Shown: positions 32,946 to 47,352, counted from the first letter of the stretch. The stretch is 64,000 nucleotides of DNA from Sweltsa coloradensis (GCA_024449915.1 JAMZAV010000009.1:62001-126000); one strand, 5' to 3'. The notes: a model not told the origin generated them from the sequence alone. Numbers and translations: made by a program.

Positions 32946-35666
32946 AACTCGAAGAAATTTAAATATTGCTACATAATAAATATAATTTATTGATTAAATT
33001 TTTATTAAATAAAAATTAATTAAATTAATGAAAAATTAATTAAAATAATTACAACTTAAACGCAAAATGGAGCAATTCCCGTCAACTTTAGGTAGCAAGT
33101 AAAATCATGGTGAAGACTTCCTTCCTCAATTCGTTCCCACACATCTTCCTACACCGCTAGCTGAGGTCAACGACATAGTTGGAACCAACGTCGCTCTATC
33201 ATTAAAAGTCCATATATTTCTCGGAAGACTCGCGCCAGAGTCGAAAATAAAGCATCAACAGGAAGTGTCTGAGCCGGCTCAATCTCCTGTTGGAATTGAA
33301 TTAGGCATATGTTTAACAATTATTTCTACACAAGAAAGATGATGTGGACCTGGCGCAGGTTCGTTGGATTAGGCAAGGTTGGAAATAGGTGAGGTCTATT
33401 TCGGGCCTAGCTAAAGAAAACTTCCGTGGTTCTTCGACTAGCGAGTCTTGCTAGGGCAGAAGAATTTGTCTACCTTGGAGCAGATGTGTAATTGTTATTA
33501 TTTGTTTCGCAACACAAACTGGTAAAGAGCCATGAGGTTGCGTAAAGAGGCGCAGCTCCATCACACTTGGTGACTACCAAACTGATAATAATAAGTATAA
33601 CAAATATTGAGAGTTAATACACTATTCGAAAAAATATATTTACACAAATTACAGAATACGCATCACCGTATGAATTATTTGATTTTACAAATTTAAGGAA
33701 ATAAACTATTATTTTCCATTTTGCGAAATATGCTGCACAAATTCACCTTCACACATTAAAACGAACTCTTAATATTTAATTTAAAACGTATCTATTTTAC
33801 TGACGAGGTTTTATTTTTACGCTTATCGTATGCAATATGATTAAGGATATCATTATTTTAATGATTTTGGGTGTGTAAGACTTGGATGTCATTTTACATT
33901 TTTCAAATTCTGTACAATTCATGGAATTATGTTTCCTTCGTATAATGCGTGTTTTTTTTTTTTAGAATACACCAATAAAGACAAGGTATTCAAAGCAAAA
34001 ATCTTCAAATTGTATTCATCAATTTGTTTGTATTATTTTTGAAAGAAAATCAGACGAAAGCATGTACTCCTAATATTAGTATTGCCATTGAAGTATAAGC
34101 ATCATGAAAAATATGAAGATAACTAAATTGATTCAATAAAAAAGATCACGTTTATAATATATTTGAAATATTTTTGCCTAGTACCGTCCACCAATAGAAA
34201 CACGATCCGTCTTGATATGTTTTATCAAGGTAGAACGCATGATAACTTGTCAAACTATTGAGCTGTAGCCTGCGTACGTTCGCGTCAACTGAGAGCCGCG
34301 TAAATAAGTTGGTTTTATTCGTTGCCCAGTAGTTTTTATGCTGAGCGGTTCCCCACAGACCCGCGCATGCAATCTTCATTTGATTTATCTGCAGCTCGGC
34401 GACACATCAGGTCAATGCTGCACGGTAGACCACATGGTGCTAGAGCTTGATCAAACTTCTATCTCGACCAGATGCGGACGGTTTCAAAGATTGCTTTACA
34501 AACCACCGTCCGTACGATATATTAAACATAATGTAATGTTTTATTTAGGTAGGCCTTAGTAATATTTATAGTCGATGACGATATTACTACGCTTTAATTA
34601 TATCCTAGTGCAATAGACACTATTGATGTTATACATTACATTATTAATGGCTTATTTAGTTAAATGTTATAAAAATATCATACGCTACGTGGAGGGAATT
34701 TGACCTTTAATTCAACCTTCTGAAAATCATAAAGAATATCTATGTTCTCCACAATTGCTGATAATGTACTTTTGGGCTTCGAATGTAAAATAAATGCAAA
34801 TTTATTATGTTGTTGGTGTTAATAGTGTTGTATTTTATAATGCAGTGTATTAAACGCAGTCTGCAACGGCAAAAGAAGTGTTGAACATATTTTTATAACA
34901 AATTAAGTTAATTTCGAATTTCGATACGATTATTGGTATTCACATACCCTGTATTTTCCATTCTTTGTTTAACCAACTGTGTATTATATTTCATATTTTT
35001 GTAGGTTAATGTCATTTGAGTGCCAAAACTTATATTTAAACTTGTTTGACAATTCTATTTTTAAGATAATGGTATTCAACTAATGCTAACCATTAAAGAA
35101 ATTTTTTCAGATCCGTTTATCAATGTAATTTTTGCCACACCTTTGATCTCATGTTTAGTAAGAAATTCACATTTTTCCCTTCATACTTATGATAGTTGTT
35201 TACAAAATAATTCGATGTTTTACATACGTCAAATTACATTCTAAAGTGCTTTTTGATCCAACATTATGATGAAAATAAACAAAAGTGTGCAACAATATTT
35301 CTGTGTCAAAGGACGTTCAAGTAAATTTATTGTGTTTACATTGGCCAGCAAGGTTTTGAGCTCGGGAGGGATATATTTTAAGTTGAGAAAATGAAGTAGG
35401 CACATACTAAAAATAATCTTAACAGTCAGGTGAGAAAATGGTCAAAATAGACTTATCGACAATCAAAATTAACACCTATTAAATAATTCAACTGCGTTAT
35501 GATAATAGGTTTATCAAACTGTCATTATTGAATTATTCTAACATTGATCATAGTAACGACATTTGAAAAAGAAATATTGCTATCTTTATGTTATCGTCTT
35601 GTACACTATACCGTCCAACACATTCCTTAATAAGCTCTCTTAGTGCTCGAGACCGCTGCTAGAGAG

Positions 35667-35715
<49 letters not shown>

Positions 35716-37193
35716 TAAGCTGTGAAACGTGAGCGAGAAACTACTCAAACAAATGTGCTTTTAGTTATAACTCTAATTTTTATGTAGTCTCTGAAGAATC
35801 CAGACAGACAAGTCTAATTAAATTTGAAATTAATCAGCAGATGTAGAAAGAACCGACGTCAAGATCTTGTTTGATCTACGTTTCGCCAAACGTTTTTCTT
35901 TTGCGCATAAAAGTTGATGTAAGAATTTCTTCCGTCATTTTTAGTTGTCGTCATCCAAAGATAAAAGTTTTCAATATTAATAAATCTTAAGTAATAAGCG
36001 TAAATAAACTTAAACACAAAGCTTGGCTCAAATTCTCATCGTCCAATTAAGTTGATGCCAGAAACCAACACAAGAAACATAGCCACTTAGGAATGTTCCC
36101 CAGTCAATGTTTAGAAGTTCGTAGTTTCTGATGTGTCCCACTTTCTGTACCTGTTGAATTGTGTTAATGATCAACCAACAAAAGATCATACATCACAATG
36201 ACACCCTTTATACTGCCTCATACTTATGGTGTGGAAATACACAAGCATCTTTTTATTTTCGTCTTCATACCACCATTATAAATTCATTAAACAAAATACT
36301 TTTTTGTTGTCTACAAACTTGGTTAAAATATCTGATTTTAAGAATGGGATATAAATGTAGCAACAAATAAGGATACGAATCCGAGCTCGCCGTTCACAAC
36401 TTTAAAAAGCCAACCTTAGCAGGGATTATCTCAAAGTACGAACGAACCAAACGATGTTTGTCACGTTCATAATTATTTCCATACGGTTTCTCACATTCTG
36501 AAACTTGATACTCCCACCACCAACGGTTATGAATTAACTCTATTAGAGAAAAGTTTATTTTTCTTACACTTTCCTAAGGGCCATAATCTAGTTGTATAAT
36601 ATCGATCAAACAACCTACTTCTAAAATAATTTTAAAGCTTCTATTTGGTGGTTACCATAGTAATTTGAAGTTACATGCTCTTATTATTAACATTAATATT
36701 TGTAGCAAAGAAGGGCATGTATTAGTAAATTTCAAAATATAAGTGGTGCCAAAAACCTACCTTGTGGAACCCCATTTATATCAGTGCGTTCTGCTGCTCT
36801 TCCAATTCTTACGATCACTTTGAACTTCCATTCAAAAACTTTTCATTAGTACACACCTTTATTTATTCTGCTATAGGGCGGTGTTATGAACGAGTTAAAT
36901 GAGCCCGCAATTAATCTTGTTTTTATTGAAATTTAATCCAGAATGACTAAAGATGAGTCACGCGATTGCTGAGAAATAAGTTTCTGTGCTATCTTACATT
37001 GGTTTTGAGGGGGTAGAGAAATAGATTTCGAATTTTGAACTGAAAAATGGGAAATTGTTCGATCATTCAGTCTTTCATTAGTTGGTAGGCAAAGGTAATT
37101 GGGCTGGGGGGGGGCGGAGTGACTTCTATAACCGTGGTTTTCAGTAACCCAACTTAATAAACGAATAAAAAATAGTTTTCAAGTGTAACTCAC
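32946..37193. other. no gene seen
   Basis: About 4.2 kb of AT-rich sequence; only a (GA)n tract at 35671-35713 stands out. No exon with paired splice sites recognised. Confidence 0.4.
35671..35713 (+). repeat. (GA)n microsatellite
   Basis: Pure AG dinucleotide repeat of about 40 bases. Confidence 0.95.
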
Positions 37194-37363
37194 TGTAAGT
37201 CTTAAGTTGGTTGATGGGCGCCGATGCCTGCAGTTGTGTCTGATGGGGTTTCTGGGGGTTGGCGGCCTTGATGGAGCGGGCCAGTGGGGCCATGAGCCGG
37301 GGGCGCTTGAGGGGCGGTACCAGCCGTGGGGGGCCGGAGGGGAACTGCGCTGAGGCGTAGTAG
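37194..37363 (-). CDS. proline/basic-rich exon, possible upstream exon of the BCL11-like gene
   Basis: A clear acceptor (CCTTGTTTCAG) and donor (GTGAGT) flank 170 bases that are GC-rich against an AT-rich background. The open frame reads YYASAQFPSGPPRLVPPLKR, then PRLMAPLARSIKAANPQKPH, and ends INQLKTY with one base left over. That phase matches exon A, giving a Ser at the junction. The composition is proline-rich and basic with no recognisable domain; the KRPR stretch could serve in nuclear localisation. It does not resemble the vertebrate BCL11 N-terminus that I know. Membership in this gene rests on strand, phase and order only; it might belong to another minus-strand gene. Confidence 0.55.
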
Positions 37364-39569
37364 CTGAAACAAGGAGTCATCATCATCAAACATGTTCGTG
37401 TCACTTCCGATCATTAGCCTGGCAGCATTTGAATGGGAGTGACAGGAGCCAATTCAATTACCAACAGACTAGAAGCTATGTCCAGAAGAAAAAGTTTAGA
37501 GCAAGGGTTTGTCACCACATATAATATGGAGGGGTTGTTATGTATATACTCATTACTTAACAGTACACAAACATAAAATATAATATTGGGTAAAACTCCG
37601 TTTCGGCATGTAAAAAACCAAACTCGAAAAGGTATGTTACTAACAAGTTGTGCTTACATCAAAATTGCATCTTAAATGCAATATTTGAAGGTATTTTGGC
37701 CGGCATTTTGGTAATCAACTATTTATAGAATGGTCATGTAAGGATGGTTTTGATAAGATATATTTATTAGGACATAGTAAATTCACTCTTTGACCGAGGA
37801 AAACTTTAAGCGTCCTTCTATCTGAAAGGTATGTCAAAGTGATTCATAACGCGTCTTAGCTCTGTTAGTGGACACAGTTACATTTCACTTTTTAATTGTT
37901 TTGGAAAGTGCATAAATACTTTCTTAATTAAACACAGTTATATATAATATTAGATGCATAGCTAGTATCTTCTGCCAGTTGGCAGGGCAATGCTACAATC
38001 TGTTTTTCTAATGATCTACCGCACACTTAATCTTGGAACTAGTACACTTGTTATGATGTACTTTTCATACGTGAATATGTAGAAAAGTGCTGACTCGAGT
38101 TTTTGTGGCTTTATCTAACTGGTGCATTCTAGTGCAGGTTCACTACTAACTTTAATCTAAATTCATGGGGTTCTGAAATAGAGATGAACTTCTGTTGCAC
38201 TGTATTGCCCTAGTAGACAAGGTAGTATTAATTTGATAAAATAATCTCATGTTTAATGTTAAATAACGATAGAGACACTAATTTCATAAGAACACCTTGT
38301 CTCGGAAACTGAACTTTATACCTTGGAGCGATAGACTATCTTGCATTGACCATCACAGCAGTTCAGTCTCGATAACAAGGAACTTTTACTGCAAAATTTG
38401 AAATTTGGTGGAGGTGCCGGGTCCAAGAGTATAATATTAATATATTATTATAAACTTTACATGGACTTTGGATCTAGTGTGCAACACAAGTATGAAATGT
38501 TGATATATTTATGATTTCTTTGTAATGATTGATTGATTTTTTTAAATTTAAACTTCTACTGTGCAGAAATTGATATGTGAAGGCTTCCGCCCCAACCATT
38601 GACGGTGGTTGTGGACGCACTTACTCCTACTTATTAATTTTGTACATTTTGTGTTCAGTGAGTCTATTAAATAATATAATGCATCGGTTTGGCGTCCAAA
38701 GCGTATTCAACCAAGGGGTATGGGTTGGAAATCCCGCATTTCAGACAAGAATTTTTTTAATTGTCACATCTATTTGTTTTTTTTCTCATATTGCCGTGGA
38801 CCGTAGCAAAGCAATAATACATACATGACAGAAATATCATTCCCAAAACTTTTAGAAATGTGAATTTATAGAGTAGCAATAAAACTTGAAATATCAAAAC
38901 AAAGTATATTATTCACGTTTAGGTGTATTTGACTAATAGGATGTGGGCTAATAGGAAATGAACAAAACAAGAAAGAACATGATAACTGATTGTCTCGTGT
39001 CGTAGGTCAAAGCGTTCGGAAATATTCGTATCGTTTAACCCGTGTCACCGACAAGCTCCATCCTCATGTGTATTAATTAACATATTTTGATGAATGAGTT
39101 TAGTTGTTGTTTTAATGATGTTGTTCGGGTCTGTGTCACCTGAGCCTCCCTACTCAAGAGCTACATCTCTTCGCCAGACACAAATAACTCATCGGACTAT
39201 AAATCATCTCGATCACTCGCTGGCACGGCCCCCTTAGCTTTTCAGCGTCTAAAGCATATTTTCAAGGTATTTTTTCATACTGGAAAATTACACGCTAGTC
39301 ATTTTAGAACGCGAGGAATTTCAAACTGATCGATTTTTCCCGCGCTGTCTTCGTCTCAACGTCTTCACTTTGTTGTAGTGTACGCGCATTAGTTGGGGAC
39401 GATCCATCCGAGGACATATTTTATTCGCGTTCACGTTTCCTAGTTAGAACTTAGACGGAAACATGTCAGCCCACTCGTTTGTAAATGTCGCCGGAGTCTA
39501 GACTTCACTTAGCGTTTACTCGCGACTCAAACTGTGGATTTATTTTGATGTGAGACAGTTTGTGATACG
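37364..39569. other. no gene seen
   Basis: AT-rich, with an inverted box motif at 38405-38422 and a weak tRNA-like fragment at 38690-38735. No exon recognised. Confidence 0.4.
38405..38422 (-). repeat. inverted CCGGCACCTCCACCAA box
   Basis: TTGGTGGAGGTGCCGGGT, exact reverse complement of the box; flanks unlike other copies. Confidence 0.8.
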
Positions 39570-39571
39570 TC

Positions 39572-39828
39572 ACCCCACACCCACACCCACACCCACACCC
39601 ACACCCACACCCACACCCACACTCATACCGACAGCCACACCCACACACATCACCCACACCCACACTCATAACCACACCCACACATCACCCACACCCACAC
39701 CCACACCCACACCCACACCCACACCCACACCGACAGCCACACCCACACTCATACCCACACCACACCCACACACATCACCCACACCCACACTCATACCGAC
39801 AGCCACACCCACACACATCACCCACACG
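39572..39828 (+). repeat. (ACACCC)n minisatellite
   Basis: About 250 bases of the hexamer CACCCA with imperfect ATCACCCACACC and ACTCATACCGACAGCC higher-order blocks. Open on the plus strand as a Thr-Pro repeat, but this is a low-complexity artefact. Confidence 0.9.
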
Positions 39829-39894
39829 ACGAACAAAAACTTCAGGGTTTGTCATTTGATTCAGCCAACTTGATTTAAATTTTTGGATGAGCGA

Positions 39895-40336
39895 AGCGAA
39901 GATTCCATTCTACTTCACTGGAGATAAAAAACGGAATGCTTTTTTTTCTTTCTTTCTGTTTGTATTATTGTGTATCTGTTAACACGATTCCGGCTTAACC
40001 GATACTCCAATGACGATGAAATTTTCTGAAGGCCTTCGAAATCTCTGAACTGCCACGTTTTTGAGCGCAATCAAAAAATCATTTCTCATGAAAATCGCAA
40101 TTTTACGATTTGTTTCGATTTTTTAAATTTCTTTGACTTATAATACCTACATGCTTTATCCGATTGTAATGTTTTTTTTCAGAACCTTAATTTTATGAAT
40201 TAGTATGTTCGAGTGAAATTTGAGCATAATCGAAAATTTATTTCTCATGAAAATCGCAATTTTACGTTTTTTTCGTTTTTAAACATTTAAGCTCATCCAA
40301 CAACGCGCCTGAAAAAGCGTTTACGAAGCTTCCTAG
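39895..40336 (+). mobile_element. Helentron-like element 2 (diverged subfamily)
   Basis: Same 5' start (GGATGAGCGAAGCGAAGA) and same 3' pattern GCTCATCC, AACGC...GCGTT hairpin and terminal CTAG. The interior is shorter and has two copies of TTTCTCATGAAAATCGCAAT. Confidence 0.75.
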
Positions 40337-41822
40337 TATTTTAATTTATTTAAATTTTCCTCAACGCAACTTTATAATGGTGTATTAACAGTACATGTTG
40401 AATTGCTTAAAATAATCCCAGTAATAATTAGTTTTCATTCTCTTGCTATGATAAATAATAGTTTACTTTCTGAGTCCTTATCGAATGATACTGCCGAGAA
40501 TCTTTTACAAAGTACTTAATATAAAAACAAGTTTACAACTCACATCTCTATAAAACTATACCTCGTCCTTCTCGATATTAAAAACGAAATCCGTCTTCCT
40601 TAAACTTTTAATGGCGTTTTTTGTCTACTCAATTTAAAAGAAGCAATACGGACTCTTCAATAACAAGAAGAACAAATAAAACCCTTGCTACCATTGTCTA
40701 GAAAACATTTCCGCACGGACAGAGCTTATTCTTTGTTATTAACTATCTCATGATTCAACTTTCAGAAGAAAGTTGAGGGTTTGTTTATGTATCCATTACC
40801 AAACAGTTTTAGACACAACGGTTTCAGCCTGCAACAGTTTGAAATGTCCTATTTATCATCTTTTCTAGATCAATTTTTATAGCTGTATAAAATAGACGTT
40901 TAATAAATCAAATCAAATAAACACATAAATTATTAATTTGACTTACGATGTTTTTTTTTCCTCAAATTTTCTCCCAACAAAATAAAGTTGTACAATATTG
41001 TTTAAAACGTTATGTGCATATAAGCAATAAGCAGTACTGTAAGCAATATTATGCCAATGTACTGACAAAAAGACATATTAGTAGGTATAATACAGATTCT
41101 AATCTAATAAACTGGTGGCAAATGACAATATGTAGACCTAAAAGTTTGGTTTCCCAGCTTGGACTTAAACTAGACTTTAGAGTCGTCATTGCACTAACAG
41201 GAACTCACACATATCTTATTCATAAAAAGCACTTCCTGATTTAGGGTCACCAATTAGTTATTTATTGCACTTAACATGTCAATGTCTATCATTATTTCAA
41301 CCTCAATAACTTATCTTCGATTGCAATCAATTCAGATTCATTTAAAAGTTTTTTCTTGTTTTCAATATGAAAATAACAATCAGCTTCTTTTTATTTTGCA
41401 ATATAGCAGTGAATAATGTATTGGAATTAATTTGTATTTATACTTTTTCCTTGTTTTTATTAAAATGTAAAATCTCTACGGTTTTATTTAAAGTGAATTA
41501 TAACTGGGAATGAATATTAAATATCCTAATAAAGTGATATAGTTTACTATATCTTTATAATTCCTTTTGTTTACTTTGTCATGTCACAACCTCCCACCTT
41601 GTGGGTATTGCCACGGATAATATATCACTCTTGTTTATCCGGGGTATTAGGAAGAAACTCTTCATTCTCTTATAAGTTACGACTTCCTCGCGCAACAAGC
41701 TCCTCGTAACCAGTACTCGGGGTTAGTCGTGACCCCGAACCTTTCATCCTACAAGTGAGATCTAATTATACATCTTGTGACTCGGTCTCGTTTCTTTCAA
41801 TTCGAACCCACTTTGTCTCCCT
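40337..41822. other. no gene seen
   Basis: AT-rich; nothing recognised. Confidence 0.4.
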
Positions 41823-42758
41823 GGACCCTCATTCTATAACTTACAGTGACAACTTGTCACGTGAAATGAAGTGAGAACTCCAGTTTGGTATTCTGTAACG
41901 CCATTTTGAAAGTTGTCATTTGATTTCACGTGAGAAGTTGTCACTGACAAAAATGTTTGTGAGAACTTATCACAAAGCTTGTTAAAGCCAAAGAATATTA
42001 ATTAAACAAAGCTAAAGCTATTAAATGTATTATACTGTGCTGTTTTAACCTTCCTGTTGTTACTTTTTGCACTTTTTAAATGTTAACGTTATTTTTTCCA
42101 TTGATTTCAAAGAAAAAAGTGAGGTTATGTATTTGTTTGTTTTGAAAAGTGAGGTTATGTGAACTTACGTCTCAATGTAGGGCCTTTGAACATCAATATA
42201 AGAAGTATTTGAAGCTTAGGCCTACTGTAATAATTAGGTCAACCTACATAGGCTCTAGGGCCTACTAATTGTATGTTTCTAGAGCCCTGCGACTGTCACA
42301 AGATACGCGTAGGCTAGGCCCTAGGCCTTGGCTATCCCAAAGGTAGCAGCCCATCAGAAATGCATCTTTAAAATTAAGAATTGGGAAGAAGTGTGTTCAA
42401 TATGATGATAAAGAATCAAAGCTAGGCCCTAGCACGACACTGACAGCCTAGGAAAGGCTAGGCCTATGCCTTGTCCTAGCCTGACATTTTGTAGGCTAAA
42501 GTTACACACAACAAAGAAAACAAAGAAACAACAAACCGCCATTAACATTATTCGCCTATTCTGATTGGTTGAAATACTTTACGTGCTACGGTGGCTCAGT
42601 CGTTTTGAAGTTTAACCAAATCCCTGTGCTTGTGACAACTGAACTTCTCACTTGGCTTTCAGAATCGCTCTTTTCACGTGATATTTTTTCACGTGAAATG
42701 ATAACTTGTCACAGCGCCGTGAAGTGACAATTATAACATAGTTACAGAATGAGGGTCC
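41823..42758. mobile_element. 936-bp TIR element with an AGGCCTA-rich core
   Basis: Starts GGACCCTCATTCTATAACTT and ends with the reverse complement of GGACCCTCATTCTGTAACTA. Subterminal zones on both sides share CACGTGAAAT and GTGACAA(C/G)TT modules in inverted order. The core at 42215-42480 is packed with TAGGCC motifs. No transposase frame. Confidence 0.8.
42215..42480. repeat. AGGCCTA-rich tract inside the TIR element
   Basis: CTAGGCC/AGGCCTA occurs about twelve times, as at 10515-10970. Confidence 0.7.
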
Positions 42759-43159
42759 TGAGTCGTCGTTGTTAGTGACGTAATCACGTCCGCCGTGGAA
42801 CTAGTCAAGATCTTTGTTGTTGCGGCTACAAAGCGTAATATCCACGGGGGCGCGGCGCGGTGCGTTCTATGCGCATTGAATAGGCTCAAGATTACAATTA
42901 TTTTCCCGGGGGGGTGTATTGTCTACGTCATAACCGCGACGACTGGGGCTGCGGTTTTCAAATGAACCAAGGGGCTGTTTGTTCTGATTGCCAGAATCGC
43001 ACCTCGGCACACAACCCCCCCCCCTTTACCTTCTTCACCTCCCCCCCCTCCCCAACTCCTTTATGCTACTCCTTTAAAATATAATGTCTCACTTTGTTCT
43101 TGTTACTGAGCCTATAGAGTTGAGTTCTTTCAATCAACTTAAAATGCGAGGTGTAGAAA

Positions 43160-43198
<39 letters not shown>

Positions 43199-43985
43199 AC
43201 GTCTCGAGGCGTCAGGGGAAGGAAACGGGAGCCAGAACGTCACACGACTCCGAATTAGATCCTATAGTGACAACTCTGACGGTATCAACCCAGCCTCGCA
43301 GTTTACATTACATAATTAGTTAAGTGTGCGCTAGGTGTGGATGTAAGATAAAGTAGATTACGTAAGCCAATGTAGACAATTGAAAGTTAGTTCCTCTCTC
43401 TACCTACACGAGTAGGCCCTAACTAAATGACTATCGCTGTAGAGCATGCTATTGTTATTACTCAAAACAGACGCGAGTTAGGGAGTACTCAAGTCAAGAT
43501 GGGGAGAGAAGATATTTAATCAACAGATAGTCGAAGAAGGTTAAACAAATACAATTTCATCCTCGAAATAACTTAGTGGAGGTGCCGGGTTGAAATATAA
43601 ACCTTTCTAGACGGTGATAGCCTTGTATCTTGGGTCACCAAAATCTTTCTGTAACATCCTTGTGAATTTCCAGAAAATTGTTGTTTTCCCACACTTTTCC
43701 ACCTTTTACCCCCCCCCCCTTTTTGTGCCCAGGTATGACTACAACTTTTATTCCACAGACGTGTTCTTTTTTGACCCGGTGGTATTTACTACTGTTACAA
43801 CTTTTGCACTTTCCTCTTGAAGGTGTGTAAAGGTGTAGCAAGGAAAAATTCGCGACAATTTAATTTTTTAAAGTAACAATATTGTAATGTGCGGTTTAAT
43901 AAATAAAACAAAATAAAGCTTGTAGTAATAAAAATAATATGTGTAATAGAATTGTGATAAAATACACAAAGCTGTGTTATTGAGT
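42759..43985. other. no gene seen
   Basis: C and T homopolymers near 43015-43050, a (TC)n tract at 43161-43197, an inverted box at 43575-43590, and a C tract near 43710. No gene recognised. Confidence 0.4.
43161..43197 (+). repeat. (TC)n microsatellite
   Basis: Pure CT dinucleotide repeat. Confidence 0.95.
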
Positions 43986-44257
43986 AAGGCCGCGTTCACA
44001 TGACTTTGTTTAAGTCTTAAGAAATTGTTATTGTTATAAGAAATCCGATATCCTGATTGATTAGTTAATGTTTCAGTGGCCTGTCATAATGAAGTTACTC
44101 CTTTTCATTGGTCGTCCTAAGGATTATTGACGTCTGATTGGTCCGTCGTAAGAATTTAGTTTTTGTTATAACAATGTCTTAAGACTAAAACGTAAACAAT
44201 TTAACACGTATGTCCTATCCCCTTATAACTAAACCAATTAGTGTGAACGCGGCCTAA
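43986..44257. mobile_element. Harbinger-like MITE
   Basis: TAA GGCCGCGTTCACA at the left and TGTGAACGCGGCC TAA at the right. Ends starting GG with a TAA duplication fit PIF/Harbinger elements. Inner inverted pieces (TTAAGTCTTAAG and GTCTTAAGACT; TTGTTATAA) extend the symmetry. About 270 bases. Confidence 0.85.
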
Positions 44258-47200
44258 GGTATCATCCGGACGTGTTTGATTGAGTTGAATGACAGCTGGC
44301 AACATAACCTCGAAATTTTCTGTCAAATTACAACAATATAGTTCTTTTGTCCACACTTAATTGCTAATTTACCCCCATTTCTGGTTATGTATTTCACACC
44401 TGCAGGTTGTTAAAACCACAAAGTGGGAGGACAAAAGAACAAACATACTGTTAAAAGAATCACAATCATGTAGTATCATAGGTCAGGTTTTAATCATAAG
44501 ACTTGGCGGACGGACTGCTTTGCTTCTTTTTCGATGTCGAATAAATACACATATACGACAAGCACTTATCCTTGACATCGAGATTGGATTATTGCCATTC
44601 TGCTCTTCATTGATTGATTTATTTGTTTAACGTTTATTCTATTCAGGGTATGAAAACTGATTTACAAACGAGAACAAAGAAATAAAACTAATAACAAAAA
44701 TGCAGACATAATAATTAACTAAAGTTAAGTAAAGTTTTAAATAGTAATATAACAACAATGTATATTGTATAGTAAGTTAACAATTTTGATAACATATACG
44801 AATTCGCTAACGTTTTCTGGAATTATTGTATTCTGTTGTTGGGTAAAGCATAAATAACAATATAATGTTTACCTCTTGAATACCAGTTGTTCGTGAACGC
44901 GTTAGTTCAGGTCATTAAGTATTTTATAGGCGTAGATTGAATTCAAGTTAATTATCATTTCAATCCCGTCCCAGTCTTCGCATTGACGTAGCTGGCACAG
45001 GAACCTGATAATTGTCGTTATTGTTAATAATCACGAGTCGATCGTCTCGTTTGATTCTCTTTGATTAGATTCACACCCGGTTTAATAACGATAGCGTTTC
45101 GTTGATTTTCTCTTTTCCTTTCCTCAAACAATAATTGCTGGTGTGAGTTTCTCTTCGGCAACAGAAAGAAAGTATTAGTCGTTTTAATGGCGCGTTTTGC
45201 AAGCAATTGCGCGTAACGATCTTTGTTTGAGATTAAATTAGGCGGAAATATACAGAAGGCAAATGTCAAAGAAAGGTTGGGCTTCATAAAACTAATTTAT
45301 GCAATGTCGACTCTTCGCCATTTTACGAGTCGTTCCTATGTTGAACTCGTGTTCAAAGTTTCACCAAGTTGGAAAGAAGAGAGAGGCGGAGATTTTATGC
45401 TCGAGAAATATGTCTCAGGTATAGCACTAGGATACGAGCAAGGCGTGAAACATTTTGTGTATATTTTACGAGCGTCCAACTTAAATTAAATCAGGACATC
45501 GTAAAATAAACTCAAACGTTGATTTTTACTACACATCTGAACACCAAGTTTTGGTTTAATTCACATAGCAACTCTCTCAAACTTCCTCAACCCAAGTGCT
45601 CTAATTCATATTTTTGTTTGAATTCTCATACTTTCATACATCTTTTTTTCAGTATATATAAATATTTATATAGCTTTCTCTTCAGCTGACTTGTGTTATA
45701 TAACGTAAAATATGAAGTGGCGCAGATTTCCACTGAAACAAGTGACACCATATATATTATTTTTCTAAACCATTAATCAATCGATATCACGTTTACGATA
45801 ACCTATACAATTGTATACAATTTCTCCTCAACATTTAAAAAATTGTTCATAAAATACAATTCATTGTGTTTTCTTGTATGATGAGTTTTTCTTCATTTTA
45901 GATAACTAAATAATTTCGGTTTGTTCACAAAAATAAATTTTTAATTGGCGAGAGAGACAAATTGTACGCTTATAAAGGGAACGGTTTGTCGTAAACGTGT
46001 ATATCTATTGATTGATGACTAGAAAAGTGATTGTTCTAATTGTGAAACGGGTGACACAAGTACTAGCTTTTAGGTATAAATAACGTCAAGTTAATGAAAC
46101 ACAAATAGTTATTTCACAGTTGTGACCACAGACGTATAGCCAAACTTAAACCATTCACAATACACGAAGTAGACAACCGGTGTGTCTGTGTGTGTGATCG
46201 TGGAGTCATAATCATCTTTTAATGACAATAAAGCTGAGACCAGACCAGACGAAACAACGCTAGACACAAAGCGGTGATGACAAAGCTTTTCGCTTCACAC
46301 CAAAAACATAGAACTATAACTATAGGCAAATATATTATTCTCGATCCTTCAAGTGATAAGCCAAGAATGCAGAGGTAATTCACTGAAGAAATATATCCAT
46401 CCATTTAATTGATCCGAACAACGTCCACGCCCCACTGACAATTTTTATTAATTTAGCTAGGGAATAGTTTTCCGTCTAGCGAAAGAATAGAACTTCAAAG
46501 AAAGTGTTATAGATTAATGTTGAACGTTCATTTTGTAGCGTAGACCTTCGAGGTTAAAAAAGTGACTTTGTTATTGCATAAATAGGTTGTTTATTTATCC
46601 CTCACACAAAACCCCAATAAATTAAATACAAGACACGCAAAAAAATACGCAGACCAACCTTAGTTAATTACATCGAAGACGAAGTGTATAAATTCTTGAA
46701 ATATAAAAGTGACATTCCTTTGGTATTTCGACAGTCCCAACAGAGTACGACGTATAACTCACGTTTAGGGGGGTCTTCTTGTTTTCACGGCTTCAAACAA
46801 CGTGCGTGCCTGAGAGACAGTTAACTAGCTATGGGTGGCGAGGTGAACCGCTCGTGTTTCAAAGAAAGCAAGTAACGAGGCGGTAAAACACTCGGTTAGG
46901 CAGAAACACAGCTGAATTCAGCGGAACACATTTATTGGCTTGGCTTGGCAGCGCATCTGGTGTCTAACTGCAATCAGTTGTAAACACTTTGTAGTTGAAA
47001 CAGATTTTAATATACTAACGAAACAATTACTTTTACTGCGGGGTTAATTTATATTTTCAACTTAAGTTTGTTTGTAAACGCAGTAATTACTTTAATTCGT
47101 CAGTATGATCTGAAGTTGGTCGGTATTCTAGATACAAGTTGTATTGTTATTACAATGTTAAGTAACGTTACCCTCGTATGCACGCGATGAACGGCACAAC

Positions 47201-47352
47201 CACGCTTTGAAGGTAATATAGTTATTTCACTACCTTGACTCTCACCAACATTCGTCTAGATGATATATATTGGAATTACCAATTTTATGTTTGTTATTGC
47301 TCGAAATAACAAACGTAGAATGTTTTTTTTCGTTTTACATGTCTTACTTTTT
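44258..47352. other. no gene seen
   Basis: AT-rich with no recognisable exon or repeat apart from short simple tracts. Confidence 0.4.

Noticed and set aside
39550..39873. Thr-Pro repeat protein
   Set aside because: (ACACCC)n low-complexity sequence; no start context, splice sites or conserved flanks.
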